From NCBI GenBank assembly GCA_958448395.1, contig CAUDDP010000003.1:1-64000 (forward strand): 64,000 nucleotides of DNA, written 5' to 3'. The position numbers were made by a program, and so were the translations under genes. Numbering within the stretch: position 1 is the first letter of the stretch; every line of letters starts with the position of its first letter. The DNA is from an uncultured Oscillospiraceae bacterium (GTDB taxonomy: Bacteria > Bacillota > Clostridia > Oscillospirales > Ruminococcaceae). The notes beneath the pieces were generated by a model, which worked only from the letters and a program-made list of their open reading frames with translations, was not told the origin of the DNA and did not search any database. Below are positions 55,564 through 64,000 of the stretch, in pieces.

Positions 55564-58202
55564 TCCTCCGTAATCAAATTGCCAACAATACTGTCTACTG
55601 CCAGCAGTGCTTCATCAATCATATAAACCTTGCCAACGCCAGCCATCGCCTGTTCTGGACGACCACCGCCCTTACCGCCAGTAATGGATGCAATTCGCTG
55701 TACAATCTGTCCGGCATGTGCTCCCTTTGCAATTGCTGCTTTGGAACAAGCACAGAGCAGATTGCCCTTGCCATCCTGTACACCAGCCAATACTGCAATA
55801 TAAGGTTCTTCCATTGCCTTTATCTTATCGCCCATCTTCCGGAGCATTTGCGGATTGACACCGTTCAGCATAGCAGAAATCATCTTGACACCTTTCACTT
55901 CGCTTACCTTATCAAATGCAGCCGCAATCTGTGCATCGGAAATCTTCTGATTCAGAGATTCCAACTCTCGTTCTTTTGCCTTCAATTCTGCCATTACGCT
56001 GGTGCAGCGTTCTGCCAATTCTGACACATTACCCAATTTCAGTGCGTGGGCTGCTTGCTGCATTTCCAACTGTGCAGCATCCAGCAGTTGTAAAACACCT
56101 GTGCCAGTAACAGCCTCAATCCGGCGGACACCGGAGGCAACAGAGTTCTCCGAAACAATGCGGAACAATCCAAGTTTTGCGGTATTATCCACATGCGTAC
56201 CACCACAGAATTCAACAGAGAAATCAGAAACACTGACAACTCGTACCACATCACCATATTTTTCACCAAAAAGTGCCATTGCTCCCCGTTTTCTTGCTTC
56301 TGCAATCGGCAGGGACTCGGTGACCACCGGAATCGCAGCCAGAATTTTTTCATTTACCAATTTTTCTACCTTCTGGATTTCTTCCTTGCTCATCGCAGAG
56401 AAATGGGAGAAGTCAAACCGGCAAGTCTGCGGTGTCACCAGTTGACCAGCTTGATGGACATGGTCGCCCAGTACTTCCCGCAGAGCAGCCTGTAACAGAT
56501 GGGCTGCGGTATGATTTCGCATAGTGGCATGTCGTACATCCGCTGCAACTGCTGCCGTGACTGTATCACCCACATGCAAATCGCCGTCTTCTACCGTTGC
56601 AATGTGCAAATAATGTCCGTCTTCATTCTTGCTGGTGCTGCTAACAGATGCTGTGCAGGAAGCAGTTGAAATGGTACCGCTGTCACCAACCTGTCCGCCG
56701 CTTTCTGCATAGAATGGTGTCTGATCCAGTACAATGACAACCTGATCTCCTTCAACAGCAACTTCTATTTCTGTCTGATCCTTATAAATTGCAACAATCT
56801 TTGCACTGGTTTCTGTGAGATGTTCATAGCCGGTAAATGTCGTTTTTTTTGCTGCAATCCGAATGCTGCTGCCAGCCCAAGAAGAACCTGCCTTTGCCAA
56901 ATGATCTGCCTGAGATTTTTCCCGCTGTGCTTTTACCAGTGCATCAAATGCAGTGCGGTCTACTGATACGCCCTGCTCCGCAGCAATTTCCATCGTTAAG
57001 TCAATCGGGAAACCGTAGGTATCACTTAATTTGAATGCATTTTCCCCGGAAATGACTTTTTTCTTCGGATCAATTTGCTCCAGAATTTGCGTCAGCAATG
57101 CCATACCATTGTCTACTGTTTTTGCAAAGGTTTCTTCTTCTACCTGAACGATCTTACGGATATATGCTTTCTTCTCCTCCAATTCCGGATAAGCAGATTT
57201 GTTTTCTGCAATGACAGTATCACACACTTCATATAAGAATGGCTTTTCAATACCGATCAATCTGCCATACCGTGCGGCACGCCGCAGCAACCGCCGCAGA
57301 ACATAGCCTCTACCCGCATTGGATGGCATCACACCGTCGCCAATCATAAAGGTCGTACTGCGGATATGGTCAGTAATGACACGCAGTGCAATATCTGTTT
57401 TGTCGTCTGTATGATAATTTACATTTGCAATTCTGCAAACATGCTTCATGATATTCTGTACTGTATCCACTTCAAACAGGTTATCCACACCCTGCATGAT
57501 ACAAGCCAGACGTTCCAGTCCCATACCGGTGTCAATGTTCTTATGTTCCATCTCAGTGTAGGTACCGTTGCCATCGCTGTTGAACTGGCTGAATACCAAA
57601 TTCCAAACTTCTACATAACGGTCGCAGTCGCAGCCAACACCACAGGTGGGCTTGCCGCAGCCCTTTTCTGCCCCACGGTCAAAGTAAATTTCAGAACACG
57701 GACCACATGGACCGGAACCATGTTCCCAGAAATTATCTTCTCTGCCCAGCCGCTTCATGTGAGATGGTTCTACACCGATGTGCTGTGTCCAGAGGTCGTA
57801 TGCTTCATCATCATTCTCAAAAACGGATACATAGAGCTTATCCATAGGCATTTGCAATTCTTTGGTGAAGAACTCCCATGCCCATTCGATAGCTTCCTTT
57901 TTAAAATAATCACCAAAAGAGAAATTGCCCAGCATTTCAAAATAGGTGCCATGCCGTGCAGTTTGTCCAACCCGTTCAATATCTGGTGTACGAATACATT
58001 TCTGACAGGTGGTTACTCTGACATTCGGCGGAACCGCCTGTCCCAAAAAGTACTTTTTTAATGGTGCCATGCCAGAGTTAATCAAAAGCAGACTTTTGTC
58101 CCCCTGTGGAATCAGAGAAAAACTCGGCAGCCGAGTATGTTGTTTGCTTTCAAAAAAAGACAGATACTTTTCTCTCAGTTCGTTCAATCCTTGCCACTGC
58201 AT
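55560..58202 (-). CDS. alaS: Alanyl-tRNA synthetase
   Basis: The 880-residue class II synthetase has the catalytic core at about residues 1-240 (RNVFLSFFESKQH-like start, TYFEMLGNFSFGDYFKKEAIEWAW; motif 3 near GMGLERL) and a tRNA-recognition helical domain. The editing domain holds HTAAHLLQAAL and FCGGTHVDNT, which supply the zinc ligands that remove Ser and Gly. The C-Ala domain follows, with a coiled-coil at about 740-765. It charges tRNA(Ala) and is expressed from a T-box leader. GGAG lies before the ATG. Confidence 0.96.
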   Translation of the reverse strand: MQWQGLNELREKYLSFFESKQHTRLPSFSLIPQGDKSLLLINSGMAPLKKYFLGQAVPPNVRVTTCQKCIRTPDIERVGQTARHGTYFEMLGNFSFGDYFKKEAIEWAWEFFTKELQMPMDKLYVSVFENDDEAYDLWTQHIGVEPSHMKRLGREDNFWEHGSGPCGPCSEIYFDRGAEKGCGKPTCGVGCDCDRYVEVWNLVFSQFNSDGNGTYTEMEHKNIDTGMGLERLACIMQGVDNLFEVDTVQNIMKHVCRIANVNYHTDDKTDIALRVITDHIRSTTFMIGDGVMPSNAGRGYVLRRLLRRAARYGRLIGIEKPFLYEVCDTVIAENKSAYPELEEKKAYIRKIVQVEEETFAKTVDNGMALLTQILEQIDPKKKVISGENAFKLSDTYGFPIDLTMEIAAEQGVSVDRTAFDALVKAQREKSQADHLAKAGSSWAGSSIRIAAKKTTFTGYEHLTETSAKIVAIYKDQTEIEVAVEGDQVVIVLDQTPFYAESGGQVGDSGTISTASCTASVSSTSKNEDGHYLHIATVEDGDLHVGDTVTAAVAADVRHATMRNHTAAHLLQAALREVLGDHVHQAGQLVTPQTCRFDFSHFSAMSKEEIQKVEKLVNEKILAAIPVVTESLPIAEARKRGAMALFGEKYGDVVRVVSVSDFSVEFCGGTHVDNTAKLGLFRIVSENSVASGVRRIEAVTGTGVLQLLDAAQLEMQQAAHALKLGNVSELAERCTSVMAELKAKERELESLNQKISDAQIAAAFDKVSEVKGVKMISAMLNGVNPQMLRKMGDKIKAMEEPYIAVLAGVQDGKGNLLCACSKAAIAKGAHAGQIVQRIASITGGKGGGRPEQAMAGVGKVYMIDEALLAVDSIVGNLITED

Positions 58203-58253
58203 GATAAAAATGCTCCTTTTTTCGATTTATCAATAAATTTTGGATTCTAACAG

Positions 58254-58478
58254 AAAAAGACCCTCGCCGCCAAATGGGACGAAGGCCTTCGTGTTACCAC
58301 CCAAGTTCAAAAGTACATAAATTGCTGTACTTTCCTCATTGTTCTTTAACGCAGAACTTACGTTCCCGTTTCCAGAAACAGCTCCGGAGTAGCACCTGCT
58401 GAAGCTGTACATACTTTCACCAACCGTATGCTCTCTACAACAACATCTATGCAGTCAGTTCCATCCACGCCACATGAA
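58254..58478 (-). ncRNA. T-box riboswitch, alanine type, upstream of alaS
   Basis: On the minus strand, Stem I has GAGAGC and GGTTGGTGAAAG. The specifier loop GGU-GCU-A places Ala codon GCU at 58391-58393, followed by a purine. The T-box bulge sequence GGGTGGTAACACGA (58289-58302) precedes a terminator (GGCCUUCGUC with GGCGAGGGUC, 58259-58287) ending in a U-run. Uncharged tRNA(Ala) should induce alaS. Confidence 0.93.
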
Positions 58479-58481
58479 CTT

Positions 58482-58510
58482 AGTATAGCAGATTTTCTTG
58501 TACTTGTCAA
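58482..58510 (-). promoter_or_regulatory. alaS: Promoter of the alaS T-box transcript
   Basis: On the minus strand, TTGACA (58505-58510), a 17-bp spacer and TATACT (58482-58487). The stretch 58511-58621 beyond it is AT-rich, and I see no other feature in it. Confidence 0.9.
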
Positions 58511-58621
58511 CGTTTTTTTGCAAAAAAATACAAATACAATTTTTATTACATTACATTAAAAAATACTGCAATTAAAATAGTAAATAAAATTATATAAAAA
58601 TTATCTTTCAAATATATAATG

Positions 58622-59881
58622 TTATTCATAGCGTAGTGCATCAATCGGATTCAAATTTGCTGCCTTCACAGATGGAATCCAGCCAAATAAAATTCCCACA
58701 ATCATAGAGAACAGCACCGCAACAGCAGCGGCTGCTGGACTAATGGCAACAGGAACTTCTGCCAGCCTTGCAACGATTTTTGACAAACCAACTCCAGCCA
58801 CTACGCCAAGTAAACCACCCACACTTGTCAGCACAGCGGCTTCTGTTAGAAACTGAAACAAAATATGTCGTTTCTTTGCACCCAATGCCTTTTTCAAGCC
58901 AATTTCCCTAGTACGTTCTGTAACAGAAACCAGCATGATATTCATGACACCGATTCCTCCTACCAGAAGAGAAATTCCTGCAATATAAATCAGCATAGTG
59001 TTGGTAGAACTGCTCAGTTCTTGTAAAGACTTTGCCTGCTCTAACAAGTCACGACTCTTATATTGTATGGTTTCTCCCGTATCAGAAGTCGTTATACGGG
59101 CATTTAAAAGATCGGAGGCCTGCTTGCCGACTTTTGTCATGGCATCTGTTTCTGTCGTTTTAAGCAGACAATTCTGTGGTTCATCATAACGAAAAACAAT
59201 TGGCCATGCGGTATCCGGTAAAAATACCTTGCCAACTGAATGATTCGCATAGAGGTGATAGTCATCAATCGACTGAATCACTGGTTCAAAGGCACTGCTT
59301 TGTACAGCAATGCCAATCACTTTAAACGGCATGCCGTTAATATCAATCACGTTACCAACTGGATTCTCTCCAGCAAACAAGCTCTGTGCTGCATCTGTAT
59401 CTATAATGGCAACATTGCTGCCTTTGGTATAATCTTCTGAACGGAATCCCTTTCCAGACTGAATATGGTAACCGGCAGTCTGAAAATAATCTGCATCCAC
59501 ACCCCAGACAGAACCACCTTCCAGCTTTGTATTCTGATAGAAAATAGAATCACAGTAATTTCTTATCCGATACAAAGCAACCGACTCTACATCTTTCATA
59601 GCAGATAGTTGTGTCTTCACCTGACTGGAGATCACTGGGACACCAGATGGCGGTGCTTGATACTGCATATCATATTCATATTCGCCCTGATATAATGCAA
59701 CTGCAATGGTATTGTTGCCAGCTCCCACTAAATTGCTTTTGATTTGCTCGTTCGTGCCTCGAATTGTGGAAACAATAGCAATGATAGCAGCAATGCCGAT
59801 GATAATCCCAAGCATGGTCAGCAGTGAACGGATTTTATGGGCAAGAATGCCCTGTATTGATAAACGAATATTTTCCAGCAT
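58622..59881 (-). CDS. MacB-type ABC exporter permease
   Basis: The 419-residue protein has the FtsX/MacB layout. An N-terminal helix (about residues 16-38) is followed by an extracellular MacB_PCD domain (about 40-265), then three helices including ERTREIGLKKALGAKKRHIL (about 325-344), which contacts the ATPase, and a final helix near SPAAAAVAVLFSMIVGILFGWIP. Such exporters work with a dimeric ATPase, encoded upstream as LolD/MacB-type, and a HlyD adaptor. Two adaptors are present in this operon. The start follows a GGGGGG-type ribosome-binding site with 13 bp to the preceding adaptor gene. The exported substrate, probably a peptide or lipid, is unknown. Confidence 0.92.
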   Translation of the reverse strand: MLENIRLSIQGILAHKIRSLLTMLGIIIGIAAIIAIVSTIRGTNEQIKSNLVGAGNNTIAVALYQGEYEYDMQYQAPPSGVPVISSQVKTQLSAMKDVESVALYRIRNYCDSIFYQNTKLEGGSVWGVDADYFQTAGYHIQSGKGFRSEDYTKGSNVAIIDTDAAQSLFAGENPVGNVIDINGMPFKVIGIAVQSSAFEPVIQSIDDYHLYANHSVGKVFLPDTAWPIVFRYDEPQNCLLKTTETDAMTKVGKQASDLLNARITTSDTGETIQYKSRDLLEQAKSLQELSSSTNTMLIYIAGISLLVGGIGVMNIMLVSVTERTREIGLKKALGAKKRHILFQFLTEAAVLTSVGGLLGVVAGVGLSKIVARLAEVPVAISPAAAAVAVLFSMIVGILFGWIPSVKAANLNPIDALRYE

Positions 59882-59894
59882 AGCATGTCCCCCC

Positions 59895-61685
59895 TTACCA
59901 TTGTACTTCGTCCGTATCTTTGGTACGAACGCCCTCTTTTACGTTTTTTCCGTATGGGAAGCAAATGCGATCGGTTTCTTCCACACCACTTTTGATTTCA
60001 ATTTCTGACCCATATCGAATTTTTCCAGTCTGCACGACCTGTTTGACCAGACGATTCTGGTCATTTGCTTTCATGACATAATACTGTCCGTTTTCCTCTC
60101 GTACATATTGCAATGGCAAGTAAAAATTTTGAGAGATGGATTCTTCCATAAAGGAAAGCGACAGCCAATTTCCAACTGCAATATCATATTGCTCATTTGT
60201 TTCTGCCTGAAAGTTGTATATACTATTATTGGGATTTTCATTGTAAGGAACACTGCCATCTGTTACGGGTACATCATCCACCTCTGTGACAGTAATAGTA
60301 AAGCTATCACCAGTATCATAGGACATGGCATTAATCTCTGTACCGACTTGTAGTTTTGATAAGTTCCATTCACTGACAGTCCCTTGTACCTGAAGGCCAC
60401 CAGAACCTTGAATCACCAGATATGGTTTTGTCTCCGCTTCTTTATCCGTCAAATCAGTATGCAGCTCTGTGACAACACCATCAATTAAGCTGCGTTCCAT
60501 GCCGTCATCTTGTTTTTTCAATGCAGCCTGATAATCCAGATCTGCCGACTTTTTATTGAACTCCAGCGTTTTAATTTTTGACTGTTGTTTTTGAATCATA
60601 GCGGACAGTTCTTGTGATGTATACAAATAGTCATCTGATCCACTATCATCTCCCCATATGTCCTCATCAAACCATTCCTCGTCAAAATCAAAATCGTCTC
60701 CCTCATCTGGCAGAAGCATATCATCACTGTTGTTTCCGGCAATTTGGAATGTTCCATATAACACCTGACGAAAATCCACAGACAATGTCCCATCCTGTCC
60801 AATCATGACCCCCTGACTGACATTCCAATTTGCCAGTGATGCTGGAAGAGTCGTTCCGTCTACCAGCCACTGATAGCCGTCTGGTACCACCTGAAAAATA
60901 GCGTGATTTCCATTTTGCTGCAATAGCAGCAGCAAATCCATCTTCACAACGGTGTCCCGTTCACAAAGAAATAAATATGGCTGTGCTACAGAACCATCCC
61001 CCTGCACAGAATCTTCCAGCGTATCCAGAGTATTTTCCTCTAAAATAGGTTCTGTCACTGGTTCAGTTGGTTCTGTTGAATCTATCGGTTCGGTTGGTTC
61101 TACTGAATCAGTTGGATTCGTTTCTGTTGGAATTTCTCCGCTTTCTGTTGTTTCTACTTCTGATGCCGTTGTAACAATCGGTGCAGCTACCAAATTTGTC
61201 ACAGGTTCTGTTTCAATAGAGCTATCTACCTCTTCGACATCATCTATATTCTCTATTAAATCATACTGCCGATCTTCTGCTGGATGCAGTGATTGCAAAC
61301 GTTCCAATTCTTTTTTTGCCGTTCTCAGGTCATCTTCAGCAGCATTCACAGCATTCTTTTTCTCCTGTAATGCTAACTTTAATGAAGTCGTATCATAAGC
61401 AATCAGCGGCGTTCCAACTTTTACAGTATCTCCTTTTTTGACCAATACCTTTTCCACTACCTGCTCTTTTTCCAGCATAACATTTTGTTTGCTGCCGGTA
61501 ATAACAGTTCCGTCAATGGTCATTTCATTGCCATACTCATATCCCATCATATTGACAACTGGAACAACATTGACGACTCGTTTTTCATTTTTCTGCTTTT
61601 TATAGTATGCTGCACCACCAATCCCTCCACTGCTGATCAGCAGCACACTGACAATGCAAATTGCAAGAACCTTTTTCTTTCTCAT
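59895..61685 (-). CDS. HlyD-family exporter adaptor with a 200-residue insertion in its helical hairpin
   Basis: The 596-residue protein has an N-terminal helix (about residues 7-27) and a barrel-sandwich half-domain (about 55-100). The first hairpin helix (SLKLALQEKKNAVNAAEDDLRTAKKELERLQSL, about 101-133) follows. The insert at about 134-352 holds a T/E/P/S repeat with EPTEPIDSTEPTEPV (about 196-210), a small beta-type domain (about 228-318) and an acidic D/E/W tract (about 320-350). Then come the return helix (ELSAMIQKQQSKIKTLEFNKKSADLDYQAALKKQ, about 359-392) and the second barrel half. HlyD adaptors bridge permease and partner; this unusual tip may span the thick wall. The ATG overlaps the ATPase stop. 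Confidence 0.85.
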   Translation of the reverse strand: MRKKKVLAICIVSVLLISSGGIGGAAYYKKQKNEKRVVNVVPVVNMMGYEYGNEMTIDGTVITGSKQNVMLEKEQVVEKVLVKKGDTVKVGTPLIAYDTTSLKLALQEKKNAVNAAEDDLRTAKKELERLQSLHPAEDRQYDLIENIDDVEEVDSSIETEPVTNLVAAPIVTTASEVETTESGEIPTETNPTDSVEPTEPIDSTEPTEPVTEPILEENTLDTLEDSVQGDGSVAQPYLFLCERDTVVKMDLLLLLQQNGNHAIFQVVPDGYQWLVDGTTLPASLANWNVSQGVMIGQDGTLSVDFRQVLYGTFQIAGNNSDDMLLPDEGDDFDFDEEWFDEDIWGDDSGSDDYLYTSQELSAMIQKQQSKIKTLEFNKKSADLDYQAALKKQDDGMERSLIDGVVTELHTDLTDKEAETKPYLVIQGSGGLQVQGTVSEWNLSKLQVGTEINAMSYDTGDSFTITVTEVDDVPVTDGSVPYNENPNNSIYNFQAETNEQYDIAVGNWLSLSFMEESISQNFYLPLQYVREENGQYYVMKANDQNRLVKQVVQTGKIRYGSEIEIKSGVEETDRICFPYGKNVKEGVRTKDTDEVQW

Positions 61686-62356
61686 ATCAATCCCTCCTCG
61701 CCCAGTCGGCCATCTCGTATGGTGAGTATCCGCTCTGCGTGAGCAGCGATCTCCGGCTCATGTGTAATCATGACAATTGTAACACCAGTTTGATGCAGCT
61801 CATGAAACAACTGCATCACCTGTTCTCCAGATGCTGTATCCAATGCACCAGTTGGCTCATCTGCCAGCAGAAGTTTGGGATGATTCATCATTGCCCGAGC
61901 AATGGCAACTCGTTGTTTTTGCCCACCAGAGAGCTGTGTCGGCAAAAAAGAAACACGATCTTCTAATCCAACCTTTATCAATGCCTCTCTAGCACGTTCT
62001 TTTCTTACTTTTGGCTTTACACCAGCATAAAGCAGCGGTAAAGCTGCATTCTCCAGTGCAGATTGACGAGGCAGCAGATTGAAATTTTGAAAAACAAACC
62101 CGATTTTTTCATTTCGGATTTTAGATAGCGTGTTTTCTGTACAGCGACTTACCTCCATACCATCAAAGAAATAACTACCACTAGTTGGTGTATCCAGCAA
62201 ACCAATTAGATTCATGAGTGTGGACTTACCCGAACCAGAAGGTCCCATAATCGCAACAAATTCCCCGTGTGCCACATGAAAGGTAATATCATGCAGCACC
62301 GGTATATCACTTTTTCCCTGTCGATAAGACTTGTTAATTTGTTCTAATTTTAACAT
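61682..62356 (-). CDS. MacB/LolD-type ABC exporter ATP-binding protein
   Basis: The roughly 224-residue ATPase has Walker [24 protein letters not shown] (about residues 35-57), Q-loop VFQNFNLLPRQSALENAA, signature LSGGQKQRVAIARAM (about 138-152), Walker B LLADEPTGALD and H-loop MITHEPEIAAHA. It powers the MacB-type permease encoded two genes downstream. The frame runs to a GTG at 62365, but the ATG at 62356 with AGGA upstream is preferred. It is 13 bp after the first adaptor and overlaps the second by 4 bp. Confidence 0.93.
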   Translation of the reverse strand: MLKLEQINKSYRQGKSDIPVLHDITFHVAHGEFVAIMGPSGSGKSTLMNLIGLLDTPTSGSYFFDGMEVSRCTENTLSKIRNEKIGFVFQNFNLLPRQSALENAALPLLYAGVKPKVRKERAREALIKVGLEDRVSFLPTQLSGGQKQRVAIARAMMNHPKLLLADEPTGALDTASGEQVMQLFHELHQTGVTIVMITHEPEIAAHAERILTIRDGRLGEEGLI

Positions 62357-62369
62357 TGCTGTCACCGTC

Positions 62370-63725
62370 CTATTCTACATCTGCCGAAGATTCTTCTGTC
62401 GGAACTGGTTCTGCTTCATAGACTCTCGGCATGATTTCTATATCATCATCCTCCGATTCAATTCCTTCCCCTTCCACAATTTCTTCATTTTCGTCATACA
62501 GAACATCATTATCTGTATCGCCATTTTCCATCCCATCCATCTCATGGCTGGTCATATCATTGATATTTGTTGTGGTCTTCATACCTTCTTTATAATCATC
62601 TGCTGGATAGGCAATGAAATCCGTTTCTGACAGGCCGTTTTTCAGCTCAGTAATACCATATGTCTCATCCGTCTCACCGATTTCTACCAGCTTCTTTTGC
62701 AAACGATTCTTATCATCTGCTATCCAGACATATGCCTGATCACCATCCCAAACCAGAAAGTCACTGTAAATCCAAATGCCTTTATGACCGCTATTCTGCC
62801 CCATATCTGGTTCAATTAGAACATGCTGCCCCAAAAGCAAACCATCAGCACTATTTAACTTGATATAAAATGCATACTTGGAGGCGGTATTATCCGAACC
62901 ACCGTCAAAGTACATCATATTATTACCGTTATCTTGCTCAGCTTCTGTGCTAATTTCTGTCACTTCACCAGACCAGCATTGATTGGCATCCACTCTGGAA
63001 CGGATAATCATTTTCTGTCCCGTTATAACTTGACCAAGCTGCTGTTCGCTAAGTGTACCTTTAATGCGATAATTGCCGCTTGCTGTGATAGTCATAATAA
63101 CATCGGTACCGTCTGCCTGCATTGCTTCTGGTGTTTTAACGGTTTTTATAATACCATCCATTTCAGCAGTTACTTTTGCATTGTCAATGGCATTTTGTTG
63201 CTTTTGTAATGCAATGTTTTTTACCTTAATATCATATTCTGCTTTGTCAATACTGGTTTGCAGCGTTTGAATTTGTGTGGTATAGGAAAGCTGTTGATCA
63301 GCGTCTGCCGCTGCTTTTTCTGATTCCAATTGCCGAATCTGCTCCTGATAGGAAGAAATCTCATTATTCAGCTGTTCTACCTCGATTTCCCCCTGCTCTA
63401 AATCCAACTTCATGGATTCTACATCATACAGAAAAAGAGGCGTTCCTTTTTTGACAGTATCGCCCTCTTTGACATAGATTTCTGAAATAGTTTTTGTCGT
63501 ATCCGCCTTAATTTCCTTTGTTTCCTGTGCTTCTGTGACACCGCTGAAGCACATTGTTGTCAAATCTGGATTGGCAGCATTTTGCTCTGCTACTGTACTA
63601 ACATAGACTATGGTTTCATCAGTAGAATCTGTTTCTTTATTCCGCCACCACCAAAAACCGCTGCCGACTGCTGCGAGAACCACAACTGCCGTGACTGCTG
63701 CAACGATTGCTTTTTTCTTACCCAT
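62370..63725 (-). CDS. HlyD-family exporter adaptor with acidic C-terminal tail
   Basis: The 451-residue adaptor has an N-terminal helix (about residues 7-28) and a barrel-sandwich half starting near 60. A long two-helix coiled coil (DVESMKLDLEQGEIEVEQLNNEISSYQEQIRQLESEKAAADADQQ, about 101-145, returning with QIQTLQTSIDKAEYDIKVKN to about 186) and the second barrel half (GIIKTVKTPEAMQ) follow. The last roughly 65 residues are strongly acidic (NDMTSHEMDGMENGDTDNDVLY and beyond). It is the first gene of the MacB-type exporter operon, with a promoter at 63789-63817, and one of two adaptors for one exporter. Confidence 0.9.
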   Translation of the reverse strand: MGKKKAIVAAVTAVVVLAAVGSGFWWWRNKETDSTDETIVYVSTVAEQNAANPDLTTMCFSGVTEAQETKEIKADTTKTISEIYVKEGDTVKKGTPLFLYDVESMKLDLEQGEIEVEQLNNEISSYQEQIRQLESEKAAADADQQLSYTTQIQTLQTSIDKAEYDIKVKNIALQKQQNAIDNAKVTAEMDGIIKTVKTPEAMQADGTDVIMTITASGNYRIKGTLSEQQLGQVITGQKMIIRSRVDANQCWSGEVTEISTEAEQDNGNNMMYFDGGSDNTASKYAFYIKLNSADGLLLGQHVLIEPDMGQNSGHKGIWIYSDFLVWDGDQAYVWIADDKNRLQKKLVEIGETDETYGITELKNGLSETDFIAYPADDYKEGMKTTTNINDMTSHEMDGMENGDTDNDVLYDENEEIVEGEGIESEDDDIEIMPRVYEAEPVPTEESSADVE

Positions 63726-63788
63726 ATTCCAATTCCTCTTTTCTATGATTATTTTATTCGGGTGTTGTACTCAAACTGCTACACCCAC

Positions 63789-63817
63789 AGTATAGCATAG
63801 CAAAACCTACTTGTCAA
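63789..63817 (-). promoter_or_regulatory. Promoter of the MacB-type exporter operon
   Basis: On the minus strand, TTGACA (63812-63817), a 17-bp spacer and TATACT (63789-63794) lie about 64 bp upstream of the first adaptor gene. Confidence 0.88.
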
Positions 63818-63912
63818 GGAAATTTCAAAAAGCTTTTCTGAGATAACTGTTATCGTTTATCTTTGCCAAAAATGAATATGATTATTGCCTTTGTGAAATT
63901 CCAGTGAAATGG

Positions 63913-63941
63913 TTGCAATTCTCTAGGAAATGTGATATGAT
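63913..63941 (+). promoter_or_regulatory. Promoter of a rightward gene starting beyond the window
   Basis: TTGCAA (63913-63918), a 17-bp spacer and TATGAT (63936-63941) are followed by GGGGAGG at 63981-63987. The window ends in AT, so an ATG at 63999 with 11-base spacing is likely. The gene itself is not in the window. Confidence 0.75.
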
Positions 63942-64000
63942 AAAAGTTAAAAAGTTATATACAATCATTTTCATTCCGATGGGGAGGTACTGACACACAT

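Noticed and set aside
57366..58061. Open frame of 231 codons antisense to alaS
   Set aside because: It overlaps the conserved alaS catalytic core, has no recognisable domain and has no ribosome-binding site.

Overview
This is a 64 kb chromosomal window from a low-GC Gram-positive anaerobe, most likely a Ruminococcus-type member of the Oscillospiraceae/Clostridia. This placement is an inference from gene content; no 16S rRNA is present. The evidence is the AT-rich sequence, strong AGGAGG ribosome-binding sites, three T-box leaders, LL-diaminopimelate aminotransferase, an archaeal-type aspartyl-tRNA synthetase used with GatCAB, an LTA-synthase-family enzyme, and MacB-type exporters with paired adaptors. 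Most of the window is ordinary core genome, with few signs of transfer apart from a decayed ISAs1-family element at the left edge.

Layout. 1-1108: IS remnant whose transposase has an internal deletion. 1192-3775: GT2 glycosyltransferase and SLC6-type symporter, closed by a strong bidirectional terminator. 3787-12640 (minus): nine-gene operon running dapF, dapL, an ACT protein, a DUF711/PFL protein, two FAD proteins, a Xer-like tyrosine recombinase, a HAD phosphatase and a small orphan. 12700-18234 (plus), divergent from it: gatC, gatA, a single gene fusing GatB to aspartyl-tRNA synthetase, and a small alarmone synthetase. 18315-20810: a CarD-family regulator preceded by an in-leader terminator, then a T-box-controlled trpB2. 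20835-27824 (minus): EF-G-like protein, M18 aminopeptidase, and a DUF951-prfA-sua5-coaE operon. 27945-29357 (plus): a small stress-type protein and an S1-domain protein. 29361-33695 (minus): T-box valS, a terminator, folC. 33752-38392 (minus): membrane S41 peptidase, RNHCP zinc-ribbon protein and a polar amino acid ABC importer. 38573-43777 (plus): pcrA, an amidohydrolase and pyruvate kinase. 43804-58510 (minus): LTA-synthase-like sulfatase, PHP phosphoesterase, an MBOAT/DHHW-like pair, rnmV-like, holA, comEC, a phosphoribosyltransferase, two small PH-like membrane proteins, a HIT protein and T-box alaS. 58622-63817 (minus): a MacB-type ABC exporter with two HlyD adaptors. The window ends in a promoter and ribosome-binding site for a rightward gene just outside.

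The most notable system is the gat cluster. GatB (residues 1 to about 476) is joined by an acidic linker to a complete archaeal-type AspRS (about 521-957) in one uninterrupted frame. The AspRS part appears to lack the residues that make such enzymes discriminate tRNA(Asp) from tRNA(Asn). The simplest reading is a covalently tethered transamidosome that makes Asp-tRNA(Asn) and passes it directly to the amidotransferase. A Shine-Dalgarno-like AAGGA seven bases before an in-frame ATG at 16189 suggests that free AspRS might be made as well. A second unusual system is the MBOAT/DHHW-type pair at 47381-49856, in which both partners have lost their signature catalytic residues but remain intact, adjacent genes.
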